A stretch of DNA of 57,493 nucleotides from Rhizobium sp. Root1212. GTDB lineage: Bacteria > Pseudomonadota > Alphaproteobacteria > Rhizobiales > Rhizobiaceae. Shown piece by piece: positions 32,862-42,713 of the stretch (its first letter is position 1; each line of letters begins with the position of its first letter). Made by a program: the position numbers and the translations under genes. Where the stretch lies: the NCBI RefSeq assembly GCF_001424985.1, contig NZ_LMDA01000023.1, positions 1 to 57,493 of the forward strand. Direction: 5' to 3'. The notes beneath the pieces are model-generated. The model was not told the origin of the DNA, did no database searches, and worked only from the letters and a program-made list of their open reading frames with translations.

Positions 32862-33811
32862 GCGATCGCGGCGACCTGCGGGTCTTCCTGTGGGGCGTCT
32901 TCCAGCATCTTGCTGATCAGCCGCTGACAGCGCTCGGCCATGAAGTCGATCATTAGGCGGACCTTGGGGTCCTGGAAGCGCTTGTGCGGGTAGATCGCGG
33001 CGAGCTGAACATTGGCGGGCGGCATGTTCTTCAGAATCTCGACCAGCGTGCCGTCCCTCAGGTGGCTCTTCACCTCGAACAGCGGCTTGTTGATGATGCC
33101 GCGGCCTTCCAGCGCCCAGTGGGTGAGCACGTCGCCATCGTCGGAATCGTAGGGGCCGCCGATCTCGAACTTGCGCAGGCCCTCAGGGGTCTGCAGCGTC
33201 CAGTAATACTCCTTGGAGCCGGGATAACGCAGCAGGAGACAGTCATGCTTGTCGTCGATCAGGGCGTCGGCCGTTGTCGGTGTGCCGCGCTTGGCGAGAT
33301 AGTCGGGAGAGGCACAGATGACCCGTTCGCAGTTGAGGATGCCGCGCATACGCAGATTGGAATCTTCGAGCACGCCGAGCTTGAAGGCGACATCGACGCC
33401 TTCGCTGAGGATGTCGATGTTGTGGTCGGAGAGGCGCAGCCTCACCTCGATATCGGGATATTTGTCGTGGAAGGCCGGGATGCCGGGGGCGATGAGGCGC
33501 CGCCCGATGCCGAGCGGAGCGGTGATGCGCAGTGCGCCCTTCGGATTTTGCGAGAGGTCGGCGATCGCGCCTTCGGCCTCGTTGACCGCTTCGAGAATCT
33601 TGACGGCACCTTCGTAGAACACCCGGCCATGCTCGGTCGGCGTCAGCTTGCGGGTGGTGCGGTTGAACAGCCGCACGCCCAGATGCCGCTCCAGCTCCTT
33701 GATTCGATTGCTGGCAACGGCGGGCGTGACGCGCTGGTCGCGGCCTGCCGCCGAGAGGGTTCCGAGTTCCACAACCCGAACGAAGACACGCACGTTATCG
33801 AGATAGGACAT
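32858..33811 (-). CDS. LysR-family transcriptional regulator
   Basis: This 317-residue LysR regulator has an N-terminal helix-turn-helix (LSAAGRDQRVTPAVASNRIKELERHLGVRLFNRT, abridged here to its key positions about 18-50) and a periplasmic-binding-like effector domain from about residue 90. The DNA-binding part resembles the DsdC/AaeR-like group in which effector domains bind small organic acids. It is divergent from puuD and tail-to-tail with xdhC, so control of urate hydroxylase and guanine deaminase is the simplest inference. The ligand is not predictable from sequence. Confidence 0.88.
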   Translation of the reverse strand: MSYLDNVRVFVRVVELGTLSAAGRDQRVTPAVASNRIKELERHLGVRLFNRTTRKLTPTEHGRVFYEGAVKILEAVNEAEGAIADLSQNPKGALRITAPLGIGRRLIAPGIPAFHDKYPDIEVRLRLSDHNIDILSEGVDVAFKLGVLEDSNLRMRGILNCERVICASPDYLAKRGTPTTADALIDDKHDCLLLRYPGSKEYYWTLQTPEGLRKFEIGGPYDSDDGDVLTHWALEGRGIINKPLFEVKSHLRDGTLVEILKNMPPANVQLAAIYPHKRFQDPKVRLMIDFMAERCQRLISKMLEDAPQEDPQVAAIA

Positions 33812-34037
33812 TGTTCTTCCATCATTCTGCCGGCGATTACGGGGCCGATCTTATAGATTTTTTTGAGAGTGTTGAGGGAATAAGCGGGATTTTCGTGGAA
33901 ATCGGCAAATGCCACAACTCGTTCCATACAGGCAGGGCCATCGCTTGGGAACGGGTGGGTCTCTTCTCTCCGACGGGGAGACGGGAGCTACCCCCTGTTC
34001 CGCATCCGGTCGCCAGCAAGACAGGGGAGAGAGCTGT
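33812..34037. promoter_or_regulatory. Divergent promoter region between the LysR gene and puuD
   Basis: This 226-base gap starts AT-rich next to the LysR gene (run of seven T at about 33860) and becomes GC-rich near puuD. A short inverted repeat CTCTCCGACGGGGAG near 33968-33982 resembles the core palindrome of Rhizobiales intergenic repeats. No defined -35/-10 pair is convincing. Confidence 0.35.
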
Positions 34038-35282
34038 ATGTACGAATATGCCATAGCCTGGGACTGGCTGACGTTTGCCGTCCGCTGGCTTCATGTCATC
34101 ACCGCAATTGCCTGGATCGGTTCGTCGTTCTACTTCGTCGCGCTCGATCTCGGCCTCAGGAAGCATCCCGGCCTGCCGCCGGGCGCCTATGGCGAGGAAT
34201 GGCAGGTTCATGGCGGCGGTTTCTATCACATCCAGAAATACCTCGTAGCACCCTCCAACATGCCGGAGCATCTGATCTGGTTCAAATGGGAAAGCTACGT
34301 AACCTGGCTTTCGGGCTTCGGCATGCTGTGTCTGGTCTACTATGCCGGCGCCGATCTCTTCCTGATCGATCCGCATGTGCTCGACGTTTCCAAGCCGGTG
34401 GCCATCGCCATCTCGCTCGGCTCGCTCGCCTTCGGCTGGATTGCCTACAACCTCATCTGCAAGTCGTCCTTCGGCGATGACAATACGCGGCTGATGGTGG
34501 CCCTGTATTTCATCCTGGTCGCTGTTGCCTGGGGTTATACGCAGGTGTTCACCGGCCGCGCCGCCTTCCTGCATCTCGGCGCCTTCACGGCAACGATCAT
34601 GTCGGCCAACGTGTTCTTCATCATCATGCCGAACCAGCGCATCGTCGTCGCCGATCTCATCGCCGGTCGCACGCCCGACCCGAAATACGGCAAGATCGCC
34701 AAGCAGCGCTCGACCCACAACAACTACCTGACGCTGCCTGTCATCTTCCTGATGCTGTCGAACCACTATCCGCTGGCTTTCGGCACCCAGTACAACTGGA
34801 TCATCGCCTCGCTGGTGTTCCTGATGGGCGTCACCATCCGCCACTACTTCAACACCCGCCATGCCAATACCGGCAACCCGACCTGGACTTGGCTCGCCAC
34901 CGTGCTCTTGTTCATCGTCATCATGTGGCTTTCCACGGTGCCGAAGATCCTCACCGGCGAAACCGCCGATGCCAACAAGATCTCGGCCGCGCAGCAGCCC
35001 TTCGTCGTCGCGCAGGATTTTCCGAAGGTGCGCGACACCATCCTTGGCCGCTGTTCCATGTGCCATGCCAAGGAGCCGGGCTGGGAGGGCATCGTCGTGC
35101 CGCCGAAGGGCGTCGTCTTCGAAACGGACGGCGACATCGCCGCTCATGCCCGCGAAATCTACCTGCAGGCGGGCCGCAGCCACGCCATGCCGCCGGCAAA
35201 CGTAACCGCCATCTCCGACGACGAGCGCAAGCAGCTCGTCGCCTGGTATGAGGGGGTGGTCAGCGGAGCAAAGAGCGAATGA
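34038..35282 (+). CDS. puuD: Membrane-bound urate hydroxylase with C-terminal cytochrome c domain
   Basis: This 414-residue protein oxidises urate to 5-hydroxyisourate, passing electrons to the respiratory chain instead of oxygen. About eight membrane helices cover residues 10-300 (for example WLHVITAIAWIGSSFYFVALD with its conserved His). A cytochrome c domain in the last 90 residues has a CSMCH haem site near 345 and a distal Met in HAMPP. This is the PuuD arrangement found in Alphaproteobacteria. The ATG at 34038 is chosen because the conserved family start is MYEYAIAWDWL; upstream in-frame sequence is not conserved. Its TGA overlaps the guaD ATG (ATGA). Confidence 0.93.
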   Translation: MYEYAIAWDWLTFAVRWLHVITAIAWIGSSFYFVALDLGLRKHPGLPPGAYGEEWQVHGGGFYHIQKYLVAPSNMPEHLIWFKWESYVTWLSGFGMLCLVYYAGADLFLIDPHVLDVSKPVAIAISLGSLAFGWIAYNLICKSSFGDDNTRLMVALYFILVAVAWGYTQVFTGRAAFLHLGAFTATIMSANVFFIIMPNQRIVVADLIAGRTPDPKYGKIAKQRSTHNNYLTLPVIFLMLSNHYPLAFGTQYNWIIASLVFLMGVTIRHYFNTRHANTGNPTWTWLATVLLFIVIMWLSTVPKILTGETADANKISAAQQPFVVAQDFPKVRDTILGRCSMCHAKEPGWEGIVVPPKGVVFETDGDIAAHAREIYLQAGRSHAMPPANVTAISDDERKQLVAWYEGVVSGAKSE

Positions 35283-36622
35283 GCGAGCTTCTGATCCGTG
35301 GTCGGGTTCTGGCCTTCGTCGACGAACCGAAAAGCCTCGACGACACCGCCGCCTACCGCTATTTCGAGGACGGCGCCGTTCTGGTGAGGTCCGGCAAGGT
35401 GGCGGCGAGCGGCGATCATGCCGAGATCAGCGCGCTGGCCCGCGCGGATGTCGAGGTTGCCGATCACCGGCCGAACCTCATCTTGCCGGGGCTGATCGAC
35501 ACGCATCTGCATTTCCCGCAGACGCAGGCGATCGCCTCCTATGGCGCGCAGCTGCTCGAATGGCTGAACACCTATATTTTCGTCGAAGAGCAGAAATTTG
35601 CCGATCCGCAGCATGCCGGCTTCATCGCCGGCCGCTTCATGGATGAGCTGATCTCCAACGGCACCACGACGGCGGTCGCCTATTGCTCCGTGCATCCCGA
35701 AAGCGTCGATGCCTATTTCACGGCGGCCGAAGAGCGCGGCATGCGCATGATAGGCGGCAAGGTGATGATGGACCGCAACGCGCCCGACGCTTTGCGCGAC
35801 ACGCCGCAAAAGGGCTATGACGAGACCAAGCAGCTCATCGAGAAGTGGCACAATCGCGGCCGCGCCCATTATGCGATCAGCCCGCGCTTCGCCATCACCT
35901 CGACACCGGAGCAGATGGATGTTTCGCGGGCACTCGTCGCCGAATATCCGGATTGCTACGTCCAGACGCATCTGTCGGAAAATCGCGACGAGATCGCTTT
36001 TGCCACCTCGCTCTATCCCGACGCGAAGGACTATACCGACATTTATGCCCGTTATGGCCTGCTCACCGACAAGATGCTGCTCGGCCATTGCATCTATCTT
36101 TCCGACCGGGAAGTGTCGGTGCTGGCGGAAACCGGCGCCGTCGGCGTCTTTTGCCCGACCTCGAACCTCTTCCTCGGCTCCGGCCTGTTCGACCGTGACC
36201 GGTTCGACCGGCTCGGTGCGCGCTGGTCGGTGGCGACGGATGTCGGCGCGGGCACGAGCTTCTCGATGCTCGAAACCATGGACGAAGCCTACAAGGTCCT
36301 GCATCTGCAGGGGCAGCGGCTTTCGCCGCTCGGGTCTTTCTATCGCATGACGCTCGGCAATGCCCGCGCGCTGGGGCTCGACAACAAAATCGGCTCGCTG
36401 CATGCGGGGGCCGATGCGGATATCGTGGTGCTCGATTCGAGCGCCAAGCCCTCGATGGAACTCAGGATGCGGACGGCGAAATCGCTGGTCGAGGAACTGT
36501 TCATCCTGCAGACGATGGGTGACGACCGTTGCGTGGCCGAGGTCTATGTTGCCGGCACGGCGATGAAGGCGAAGGCTGACAAGCGGCGCCAGCCGACGGC
36601 GCGGTTGCTGGAAACGGCCTGA
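35279..36622 (+). CDS. guaD: Guanine deaminase
   Basis: This 447-residue zinc amidohydrolase converts guanine to xanthine, which then enters xanthine dehydrogenase. Metal ligands are visible in DTHLHFPQTQ (HxH, about residue 77), QTHLSENRDE (about 226), LLGHCIYLS (about 266) and TDVGAGTSFSML (about 318). TNLF-type PTSNLFLGSGLF is typical of GuaD rather than other amidohydrolases. Start overlaps the puuD stop by four bases, so expression is coupled. A RIME-like repeat follows the gene. Confidence 0.94.
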   Translation: MSELLIRGRVLAFVDEPKSLDDTAAYRYFEDGAVLVRSGKVAASGDHAEISALARADVEVADHRPNLILPGLIDTHLHFPQTQAIASYGAQLLEWLNTYIFVEEQKFADPQHAGFIAGRFMDELISNGTTTAVAYCSVHPESVDAYFTAAEERGMRMIGGKVMMDRNAPDALRDTPQKGYDETKQLIEKWHNRGRAHYAISPRFAITSTPEQMDVSRALVAEYPDCYVQTHLSENRDEIAFATSLYPDAKDYTDIYARYGLLTDKMLLGHCIYLSDREVSVLAETGAVGVFCPTSNLFLGSGLFDRDRFDRLGARWSVATDVGAGTSFSMLETMDEAYKVLHLQGQRLSPLGSFYRMTLGNARALGLDNKIGSLHAGADADIVVLDSSAKPSMELRMRTAKSLVEELFILQTMGDDRCVAEVYVAGTAMKAKADKRRQPTARLLETA

Positions 36623-36639
36623 TTTCCGCTCTCGCTTCC

Positions 36640-36771
36640 GATCTCCCACCTTGAGGGGGAGATGTCAGAGGAGCTGACAGAGGGGGGTGATGCGGCGCGC
36701 TCTGTGCCCGTTGATAGACCCCCTCATCCGGCCCTTCGGTCCACCTTCTCCCCGATGGGGAGAAGGGAAAC
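36640..36771. repeat. RIME-like Rhizobiales intergenic mosaic repeat
   Basis: The gap between guaD and the convergent IclR gene holds several nested palindromes: CTCCC...GGGGGAG around 36642-36660, GTCAG/CTGAC near 36664-36678, and CTTCTCCCC-GAT-GGGGAGAAG at 36745-36765. Between the last two lies the stretch CCCCCTCATCCGGCC. This composition is characteristic of RIME elements of Rhizobium and relatives. The element could also act as a transcription end for the two converging genes. Confidence 0.7.
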
Positions 36772-37599
36772 TCAATCCATCTTCACCCGGCCGCCCATCG
36801 CCTTGGTCAGGCCTTCCGCCGCCGCCCGCACGGCCGGGCCGAGGGCGTCGATCTTGGCGTCGGGCAGGCGCACGGCAGGGCCTGAGACGGAGATGCCGGC
36901 GACCGCTTCGCCATACTCATCGAAAATGGGAGCCGCGACGCAGCGCATGCCGAGCGTGTGCTCCTCGTCATCGATCGAAAAGCCACGGGCGCGAATATCG
37001 GCCATGTCCTGCAGCAGTGCCGGCAGGCTGTCGCGGGTCTTGTCGGTGAAATGCTGCAGCGTGCGGCCCTTCAGCATTGTCTCGATACGGCTGTCCTGCC
37101 AGGTGGAGAGGATCGCCTTGCCGATGCCCGACGCATGGATCGGGCCGCGCCGGCCCGGCCGGAAGAAGGCGCGCATCGGCGCGTGGCTCTCGAATTGCGA
37201 GATGAACACGACGTCGCCCTGGTCCTCGATGCCGATATTGGCGGTCTCGCCGGAGCTTTCCATCAGGCTCTTCAGGAAGGGACGGCTGATCGTGCCGAGC
37301 TTGCGGAACCTCAGATAAGCGGTGCCGATCTCGAAGGCCTTGACGCCGATGGTCCATGCGCCGGTCTCGGCATCGTGGGACACCATCCCGTGCTGGGCAA
37401 GCGAGGTCAGAAGCCGGTGCACGGTGGAGGGCGCCATGCCGGATTGGTCGGCAAGGTCGGTCAGGACCGCGCCATCCGCCTGCGCCACCAGCTCGAGGAG
37501 TTTCAGGCTGCGGTCCAGCACCTGCACGGAGGAAGGCACGGCATTTTCCCCTGCCTTGCGGCCCGGCCGGCCCCTCGTCTTTTCCTGATGCTCTGCCAT
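36772..37599 (-). CDS. IclR-family repressor of glyoxylate genes
   Basis: This 275-residue regulator has a winged-helix DNA-binding domain at about residues 22-85 (VQVLDRSLKLLELVA, MAPSTVHRLLTSLAQHGMV) and an IclR effector domain from about 95 to 270 with GPIHASGIGKAIL, TLGMRCVAAPIFDEYGEAVAGISVSGP. It resembles AllR/GclR regulators that respond to glyoxylate or allantoin. It faces gcl across a 189-base region. The start ATG at 37597-37599 follows GAGGGAG; the open frame extending to 39192 is a shadow of gcl. Confidence 0.88.
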   Translation of the reverse strand: MAEHQEKTRGRPGRKAGENAVPSSVQVLDRSLKLLELVAQADGAVLTDLADQSGMAPSTVHRLLTSLAQHGMVSHDAETGAWTIGVKAFEIGTAYLRFRKLGTISRPFLKSLMESSGETANIGIEDQGDVVFISQFESHAPMRAFFRPGRRGPIHASGIGKAILSTWQDSRIETMLKGRTLQHFTDKTRDSLPALLQDMADIRARGFSIDDEEHTLGMRCVAAPIFDEYGEAVAGISVSGPAVRLPDAKIDALGPAVRAAAEGLTKAMGGRVKMD

Positions 37600-37788
37600 G
37601 ACGCTCCCTCGATGATCCCGCGGGCCGCGCCGCGCGTTCCGCACTGATGATGCCATACCTGTCCTCGGTCGATTGTTCCAGATTCGTTGAAAATGTTTAT
37701 TTCCATATGATGAGATTGATTTCCATTTTTGTATTGAAAGTGAGACGGAATGGAGTAGTTTCGCTTCCAAGAGACGGAGGAAAATCCC
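37600..37788. promoter_or_regulatory. Divergent iclR-gcl control region with a direct repeat
   Basis: ATTTCCAT occurs twice, at 37699-37706 and 37719-37726, exactly 20 bases apart (about two helical turns), in an AT-rich stretch. The distance from the second copy to the gcl ATG is 62 bases. Such a pair is a plausible IclR operator, but this is inference. GGAGG at 37776-37780 is the gcl ribosome site. Confidence 0.45.
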
Positions 37789-39576
37789 ATGGCTAAAATG
37801 CGTGCAGTCGATGCGGCGGTACTGGTTCTGGAAAAGGAAGGCATCGATTGCGCCTTCGGCGTACCGGGTGCTGCGATCAATCCTTTCTATTCGGCGCTGA
37901 AGGCGCGTGGTTCGGTTCGCCACGTTCTGGCCCGCCACGTCGAGGGCGCAAGCCACATGGCCGAGGGTTATACCCGCGCCCGTGCCGGCAATATCGGCCT
38001 GTGCATCGGCACCTCGGGTCCTGCCGGTACAGACATGATCACCGGCCTCTACTCGGCCCAGGCCGACTCGATCCCGATCCTCTGCATCACCGGCCAGGCG
38101 CCGCGCGCCCGTCTCGACAAGGAAGATTTTCAGGCTGTCGATATCGCCAAGATCGCTGCGCCGGTCACCAAGTGGGCCGTCACGGTCATGGAGCCGGGCC
38201 TCGTTCCTTACGTCTTCCAGAAGGCCTTCCACACCATGCGTTCGGGCCGTCCCGGTCCGGTGCTGGTCGATCTGCCGATCGACGTCCAGCTCGCCGAAAT
38301 CGAATTCGACATCGACGCCTATGAGCCGCTGACGCCCTACAAGCCGGCCGCGACCCGCGCCCAGGCCGAAAAGGCGCTGACGATGCTTAACGCCTCCGAG
38401 CGCCCGCTGCTCGTCGCCGGCGGCGGCATCATCAATGCCGATGCCTCCGACCTGCTGGTCGAATTTGCTGAAATCATCGGCGTTCCGGTCATCCCGACCC
38501 TTATGGGCTGGGGCACGATCCCGGACGACCATCCGCTGATGGCCGGCATGTGCGGCCTGCAGACCTCGCACCGCTACGGTAATGCGACGCTGCTCGCCTC
38601 CGACTTCGTCTTCGGCATCGGCAACCGCTGGGCAAACCGCCACACCGGCAACATCCCGACCTATACGGAAGGCCGCAAATTCGTTCACGTCGACATCGAG
38701 CCGACCCAGATCGGCCGCGTCTTCACCCCGGATTTCGGCATCGTTTCCGATGCCGGCGCTGCTCTGCAGGTTTTCGTCGAGGTTGCGACGGAATGGAAGG
38801 CAGCCGGCAAGCTGCGCGACTGGTCCGATTGGGCCAAGGAATGCCAGGAGCGCAAGCGCACCATGCTGCGCAAGACGCACTTCGACCAGATGCCGCTCAA
38901 GCCGCAGCGCGTCTATGAGGAAATGAACAAGGCCTTCGACCGCGACACCTGCTACGTCTCGACCATCGGCCTCAGCCAGATCGCCGGCGCGCAGTTCCTG
39001 CACGTCTACAAGCCGCGCAACTGGATCAACTGCGGCCAGGCCGGCCCGCTCGGCTGGACGCTGCCGGCAGCGCTCGGCGTTCGCGCCGCCGATCCGGATC
39101 GCAAGATCGTCGCCCTGTCGGGGGACTACGACTTCCAGTTCATGATCGAAGAACTGGCCGTCGGCGCCCAGCACAAGCTGCCTTACCTGCACGTGGTCGT
39201 GAACAACTCGTATCTCGGCCTCATCCGCCAGGCGCAGCGCGGCTTCAACATGGACTTCGAAGTCTCGCTGGCCTTCGACAACATCAATGCGACCGGCGAC
39301 TCAGAAGCCGGCTACGGCGTCGATCACGTCGCGGTCGCCGAAGGCCTCGGCTGCAAGGCCATCCGCGTCCGCAGCGCCAACGAGTTCCAGGAAGCCTTCA
39401 ACACGGCGCAGGAGCTGATGAAGGAACACCAGGTTCCTGTTGTCATCGAGTTCATCCTCGAGCGCGTCACCAACATCGCCATGGGCGCCGACATCAACGC
39501 GGTCGTCGAGTTCGAAGAACTGGCGGAACGCGGCGAAGACGCCCCGACGGCAACGCTCGCGGCCCTGCTGGACTAA
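37789..39576 (+). CDS. gcl: Glyoxylate carboligase (tartronate-semialdehyde synthase)
   Basis: This 595-residue thiamine-diphosphate enzyme condenses two glyoxylate to tartronate semialdehyde with CO2 release. It has the acetolactate-synthase-like three-domain layout. [19 protein letters not shown] at the N-terminus lacks the catalytic Glu position of most ThDP enzymes, as expected for Gcl (Val in GVPG context). The cofactor motif [14 protein letters not shown]...NNSYLGL lies near 445-480. Full length and intact. It starts the operon gcl-hyi-glxR-glycerate kinase, fed by glyoxylate from ureidoglycolate lyase. Confidence 0.95.
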   Translation: MAKMRAVDAAVLVLEKEGIDCAFGVPGAAINPFYSALKARGSVRHVLARHVEGASHMAEGYTRARAGNIGLCIGTSGPAGTDMITGLYSAQADSIPILCITGQAPRARLDKEDFQAVDIAKIAAPVTKWAVTVMEPGLVPYVFQKAFHTMRSGRPGPVLVDLPIDVQLAEIEFDIDAYEPLTPYKPAATRAQAEKALTMLNASERPLLVAGGGIINADASDLLVEFAEIIGVPVIPTLMGWGTIPDDHPLMAGMCGLQTSHRYGNATLLASDFVFGIGNRWANRHTGNIPTYTEGRKFVHVDIEPTQIGRVFTPDFGIVSDAGAALQVFVEVATEWKAAGKLRDWSDWAKECQERKRTMLRKTHFDQMPLKPQRVYEEMNKAFDRDTCYVSTIGLSQIAGAQFLHVYKPRNWINCGQAGPLGWTLPAALGVRAADPDRKIVALSGDYDFQFMIEELAVGAQHKLPYLHVVVNNSYLGLIRQAQRGFNMDFEVSLAFDNINATGDSEAGYGVDHVAVAEGLGCKAIRVRSANEFQEAFNTAQELMKEHQVPVVIEFILERVTNIAMGADINAVVEFEELAERGEDAPTATLAALLD

Positions 39577-39639
39577 GACAGGCAATCCGGGAAACTGCCG
39601 ACGCGGTTTCCCGGAACCGCTCAATAAAGGGAGTGCACC

Positions 39640-40419
39640 ATGCCGAAGTTTGCGGCCAACCTCACCATGCTTTTCAACGAAGTGCCCTTCATGGAGCGCT
39701 TCGCGCTGGCCGCCAAGGCCGGTTTCGAAGGGGTCGAATACCTCTTCCCCTATGATTTCGATGCCAAGGCCATCAGGGCCGAGCTGGACAAGCACGGCCT
39801 GAAGCAGGTGCTGCACAACCTGCCGGCCGGCAACTGGGCTGGCGGAGAGCGCGGCATCGCGGTCCTGCCGGATCGCGTCGACGAGTTCCGAGAGGGCATT
39901 GCCAAGGCGATCGACTATGCGACGGTGCTCGGTTGCACCCAGGTCAACATCCTGTCGGGCATTGCACCTAGTGGCGTTTCCGACAGCGTGCTGCGCTCGA
40001 CCTTCGTCGCCAACCTGAAGCTGGCAGCGAGCGAACTCGGCAAGCACGGCATCAAGCTTTTGATCGAGCCGATCAACCACTTCGATATTCCGGGCTTCTA
40101 TCTCAACACCCCGGATCAGGCCGCTTCGATCATCACTGAGGTCGGTTCCGACAACCTCTATATCCAGTACGACCTCTACCACCAGCAGCGGACGCAGGGC
40201 GAACTGATCGGCACCTTCAAGAAGCACCAGGCAAAGATCGCCCATGTGCAGCTGGCCGACAATCCGGGCCGCAACGAACCGGGCACCGGCGAGATCGCCT
40301 ATCCCTTCGTGTTCAAGACGCTCGACGCGCTTGGCTACGCTGGCTGGATCGGTTGCGAATACAAGCCGCGCACCACGACGGAAGAAGGCCTCGGCTGGCT
40401 GGCCGAAGTCGGCCGCTGA
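39640..40419 (+). CDS. hyi: Hydroxypyruvate isomerase
   Basis: This 259-residue TIM-barrel enzyme of the Hyi family interconverts hydroxypyruvate and tartronate semialdehyde. Typical segments are MPKFAANLTMLFNEVPFMERF at the start (quoted only in part as a landmark), FEGVEYLFPYD, LLIEPINHFDIPGFYLN carrying a metal-binding Glu near residue 142, YDLYHQQRTQGEL and IGCEYKP with a second Glu near 240. It lies 63 bases after gcl in the order common to glyoxylate operons. It begins after a GGGAG site. Confidence 0.92.
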   Translation: MPKFAANLTMLFNEVPFMERFALAAKAGFEGVEYLFPYDFDAKAIRAELDKHGLKQVLHNLPAGNWAGGERGIAVLPDRVDEFREGIAKAIDYATVLGCTQVNILSGIAPSGVSDSVLRSTFVANLKLAASELGKHGIKLLIEPINHFDIPGFYLNTPDQAASIITEVGSDNLYIQYDLYHQQRTQGELIGTFKKHQAKIAHVQLADNPGRNEPGTGEIAYPFVFKTLDALGYAGWIGCEYKPRTTTEEGLGWLAEVGR

Positions 40420-40473
40420 GCGGCACCCACGCATAAAAGCAAGCAAACGAATTCAAGTCTGGGAGACAAGATC

Positions 40474-41358
40474 ATGGCTACTATCGGTTTCATCGGCCTC
40501 GGCATCATGGGCACGCCCATGGCGCGTCACCTTCAGGATGCCGGCCATACCGTCGTCACGTCGAAATTTTCGATCGCACCGCGTCAGGAACTGGTCGACA
40601 ACGGCCTGAAGATCGTCGACAGCCCGAAGGCGCTGGCCGAAACCGTCGACACGATCATCCTCATGCTGCCGGATACCCCGGAAGTGAAGGACGTCCTGTT
40701 CGGCGAAAACGGCGTTTCCTTCGGCCTTTCGGCCGGCAAGCTGGTCATCGACATGAGCTCGATCTCGCCGATCGAGACCAAGGAATTCGCCAAGAAGATC
40801 CGGGCGACCGGCGCGGAATATGTCGACGCCCCGGTCTCCGGCGGTGAAGTCGGCGCCAAGAACGCCTCGCTGTCGATCATGTGCGGCGGTTCGCAGGAAA
40901 GCTTCGACCGGGCGCTGCCGCTGTTCCAGCTGATGGGCAAGAACATAACGCTCGTCGGCGATTGCGGCGACGGCCAGGTCACCAAGGTTGCCAACCAGAT
41001 CATCGTCGCGCTGACGATCGAAGCCGTTGCCGAAGCGCTCGTCTTCGCATCCAAGGCCGGTGCCGATCCGGCACGGGTTCGCGAAGCGCTGATGGGCGGC
41101 TTTGCCTCCTCGCGCATTCTCGAAGTGCACGGCGACCGTATGGTCAAGCGCACCTTCGATCCGGGTTTCCGCATCTCGCTGCACCAGAAGGATCTGAACC
41201 TCGCGCTGCAGGGCGCCAAGGCCATCGGGGTTTCGCTGCCGAACACGGCTTCGACCCAGGAACTGTTCAATGCCTGCGCCGCCAATGGCGATGCCGGCCT
41301 CGATCACTCCGGCCTCGTGCGGGCTCTGGAGCGCATGGCAAACCACACGGTTGCCTGA
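40474..41358 (+). CDS. glxR: Tartronate semialdehyde reductase (2-hydroxy-3-oxopropionate reductase)
   Basis: This 294-residue NAD(P)-dependent beta-hydroxyacid dehydrogenase reduces tartronate semialdehyde to D-glycerate. The dinucleotide fold GFIGLGIMGTPMARHL is at the N-terminus. The substrate loop DAPVSGGEVGAKNASLSIMCGG is near residues 120-140, and the catalytic Lys is in KVANQIIV near 171. Size and motifs are standard. GGGAGACAAG lies before the ATG. It sits between hyi and the glycerate kinase that uses its product. Confidence 0.94.
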   Translation: MATIGFIGLGIMGTPMARHLQDAGHTVVTSKFSIAPRQELVDNGLKIVDSPKALAETVDTIILMLPDTPEVKDVLFGENGVSFGLSAGKLVIDMSSISPIETKEFAKKIRATGAEYVDAPVSGGEVGAKNASLSIMCGGSQESFDRALPLFQLMGKNITLVGDCGDGQVTKVANQIIVALTIEAVAEALVFASKAGADPARVREALMGGFASSRILEVHGDRMVKRTFDPGFRISLHQKDLNLALQGAKAIGVSLPNTASTQELFNACAANGDAGLDHSGLVRALERMANHTVA

Positions 41359-41421
41359 GGAGGGCCGGGCGGTCGTCGGAGGAGGACGGCCGCCCGGTAA
41401 TTATTCATGAAGGAGGGGACT

Positions 41422-42690
41422 ATGCCGTCGATCGTCAATCCGCGGGCTTTTCTCGAAACGCTGTTTCACGCAGCCGTGGCGGCAGCCGACCCGGCAAAGG
41501 TGCTGGCGGCGAACCTGCCGGGCCGTCCGAAGGGACGTACCGTCGTCATCGGTGCCGGCAAGGGGGCCGCGCAGATGGCACAAGCCTTTGAAAAGCTCTG
41601 GGAGGGGCCGCTCGAAGGCGTCGTCGTGACCCGTTACGGCTATGGTGCGCCCTGTGAGCGGATCGAGGTGTTGGAGGCATCTCATCCGCTGCCGGACGAA
41701 AACGGCCTGAAGGCCTCGCGCCGGCTGCTCGATGCCGTAAGCGGCCTTGGACCCGATGATCTCGTCGTCGCGCTGGTCTGCGGTGGCGGCTCGGCTCTGT
41801 TGCCGCTGCCGGCGGAAGGGTTGACGCTGGAGGATGAAATCGAGGTCAATCGTGTGCTGCTCGCCTCGGGCGCGCCGATCAGCGCGATGAACGCCGTGCG
41901 CAAGCAGATTTCGCAGATCAAGGGCGGGCGGCTTGCCGCTGCCGCCTATCCGGCCAAGGTGGTTTCGCTTGTTGTTTCGGATATTCCGGGCGACGATCCG
42001 GCGCTGGTCGCCTCCGGGCCGACCATTCCGGATGCTTCGACCCGTGCCGATGCGCTGAAGATCATCGAACGTTATAGGCTGGAACTGCCGGCCTCCGTGA
42101 AAACGCTGCTGTCGGGGGAGGACTCGCTGCCGCCGTTGCCGGATGACACGCGCTTTGCCAGGAACGAGGTCCGGCTTGTCGCCTCCGCTGCGGTGTCGCT
42201 GGATGCGGCTGCCGAGCTTGCGCAGCGCGCCGGCATCGGTGCGGTGGTGCTGTCGGATGCCATCGAGGGGGAAGCATCCGAGGTTGGGCGCGTCCACGCG
42301 GCGATTGCCCGCGAGGTTGCCTCGCGCAACCGGCCGTTCCGCAAGCCGGTCGTCATCCTTTCCGGCGGCGAGACTACAGTGACGTTGCGCGGCAAGGGCC
42401 GCGGCGGGCGCAACAGCGAATTCCTGCTGTCGCTTTCGATGGCGATCGACGGCGCCTGCACCATCACGGCGCTTGCGGCCGATACCGACGGTATCGACGG
42501 CTCCGAGGACAATGCCGGCGCTTTCGCCGATGGGCGCACCGTGACGCGGCTTTCGGCCATGGGGCAGGATGCGGCAGCGCTGCTCGGCGCCAATGACAGC
42601 TGGTCGGCCTTCTCGGCACTCGGCGATCTGTTCCGTCCCGGCCCGACCGGAACGAACGTCAACGACTTCAGGGCGATCCTGATCTCGTAA
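41422..42690 (+). CDS. Glycerate 2-kinase, MOFRL family (GckA/TtuD-like)
   Basis: This 422-residue enzyme has the DUF4147 N-terminal kinase domain ([17 protein letters not shown] about residue 40, [14 protein letters not shown] about 117) and a C-terminal MOFRL domain ([17 protein letters not shown] about 330, [18 protein letters not shown]). It completes the route glyoxylate to glycerate to 2-phosphoglycerate. Older annotation calls this family hydroxypyruvate reductase TtuD. The ATG at 41422 is preferred: AAGGAGGGG ends four bases before it, while the ATG at 41407 would have that ribosome site inside the coding region. Confidence 0.9.
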   Translation: MPSIVNPRAFLETLFHAAVAAADPAKVLAANLPGRPKGRTVVIGAGKGAAQMAQAFEKLWEGPLEGVVVTRYGYGAPCERIEVLEASHPLPDENGLKASRRLLDAVSGLGPDDLVVALVCGGGSALLPLPAEGLTLEDEIEVNRVLLASGAPISAMNAVRKQISQIKGGRLAAAAYPAKVVSLVVSDIPGDDPALVASGPTIPDASTRADALKIIERYRLELPASVKTLLSGEDSLPPLPDDTRFARNEVRLVASAAVSLDAAAELAQRAGIGAVVLSDAIEGEASEVGRVHAAIAREVASRNRPFRKPVVILSGGETTVTLRGKGRGGRNSEFLLSLSMAIDGACTITALAADTDGIDGSEDNAGAFADGRTVTRLSAMGQDAAALLGANDSWSAFSALGDLFRPGPTGTNVNDFRAILIS

Positions 42691-42713
42691 CCGGTTCGTC
42701 GCTTTCAGATACG

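Noticed and set aside
41407..41421. Upstream ATG of the glycerate kinase gene
   Set aside because: Using it would put the strong AAGGAGGGG ribosome site inside the coding sequence. The ATG at 41422 has correct spacing.
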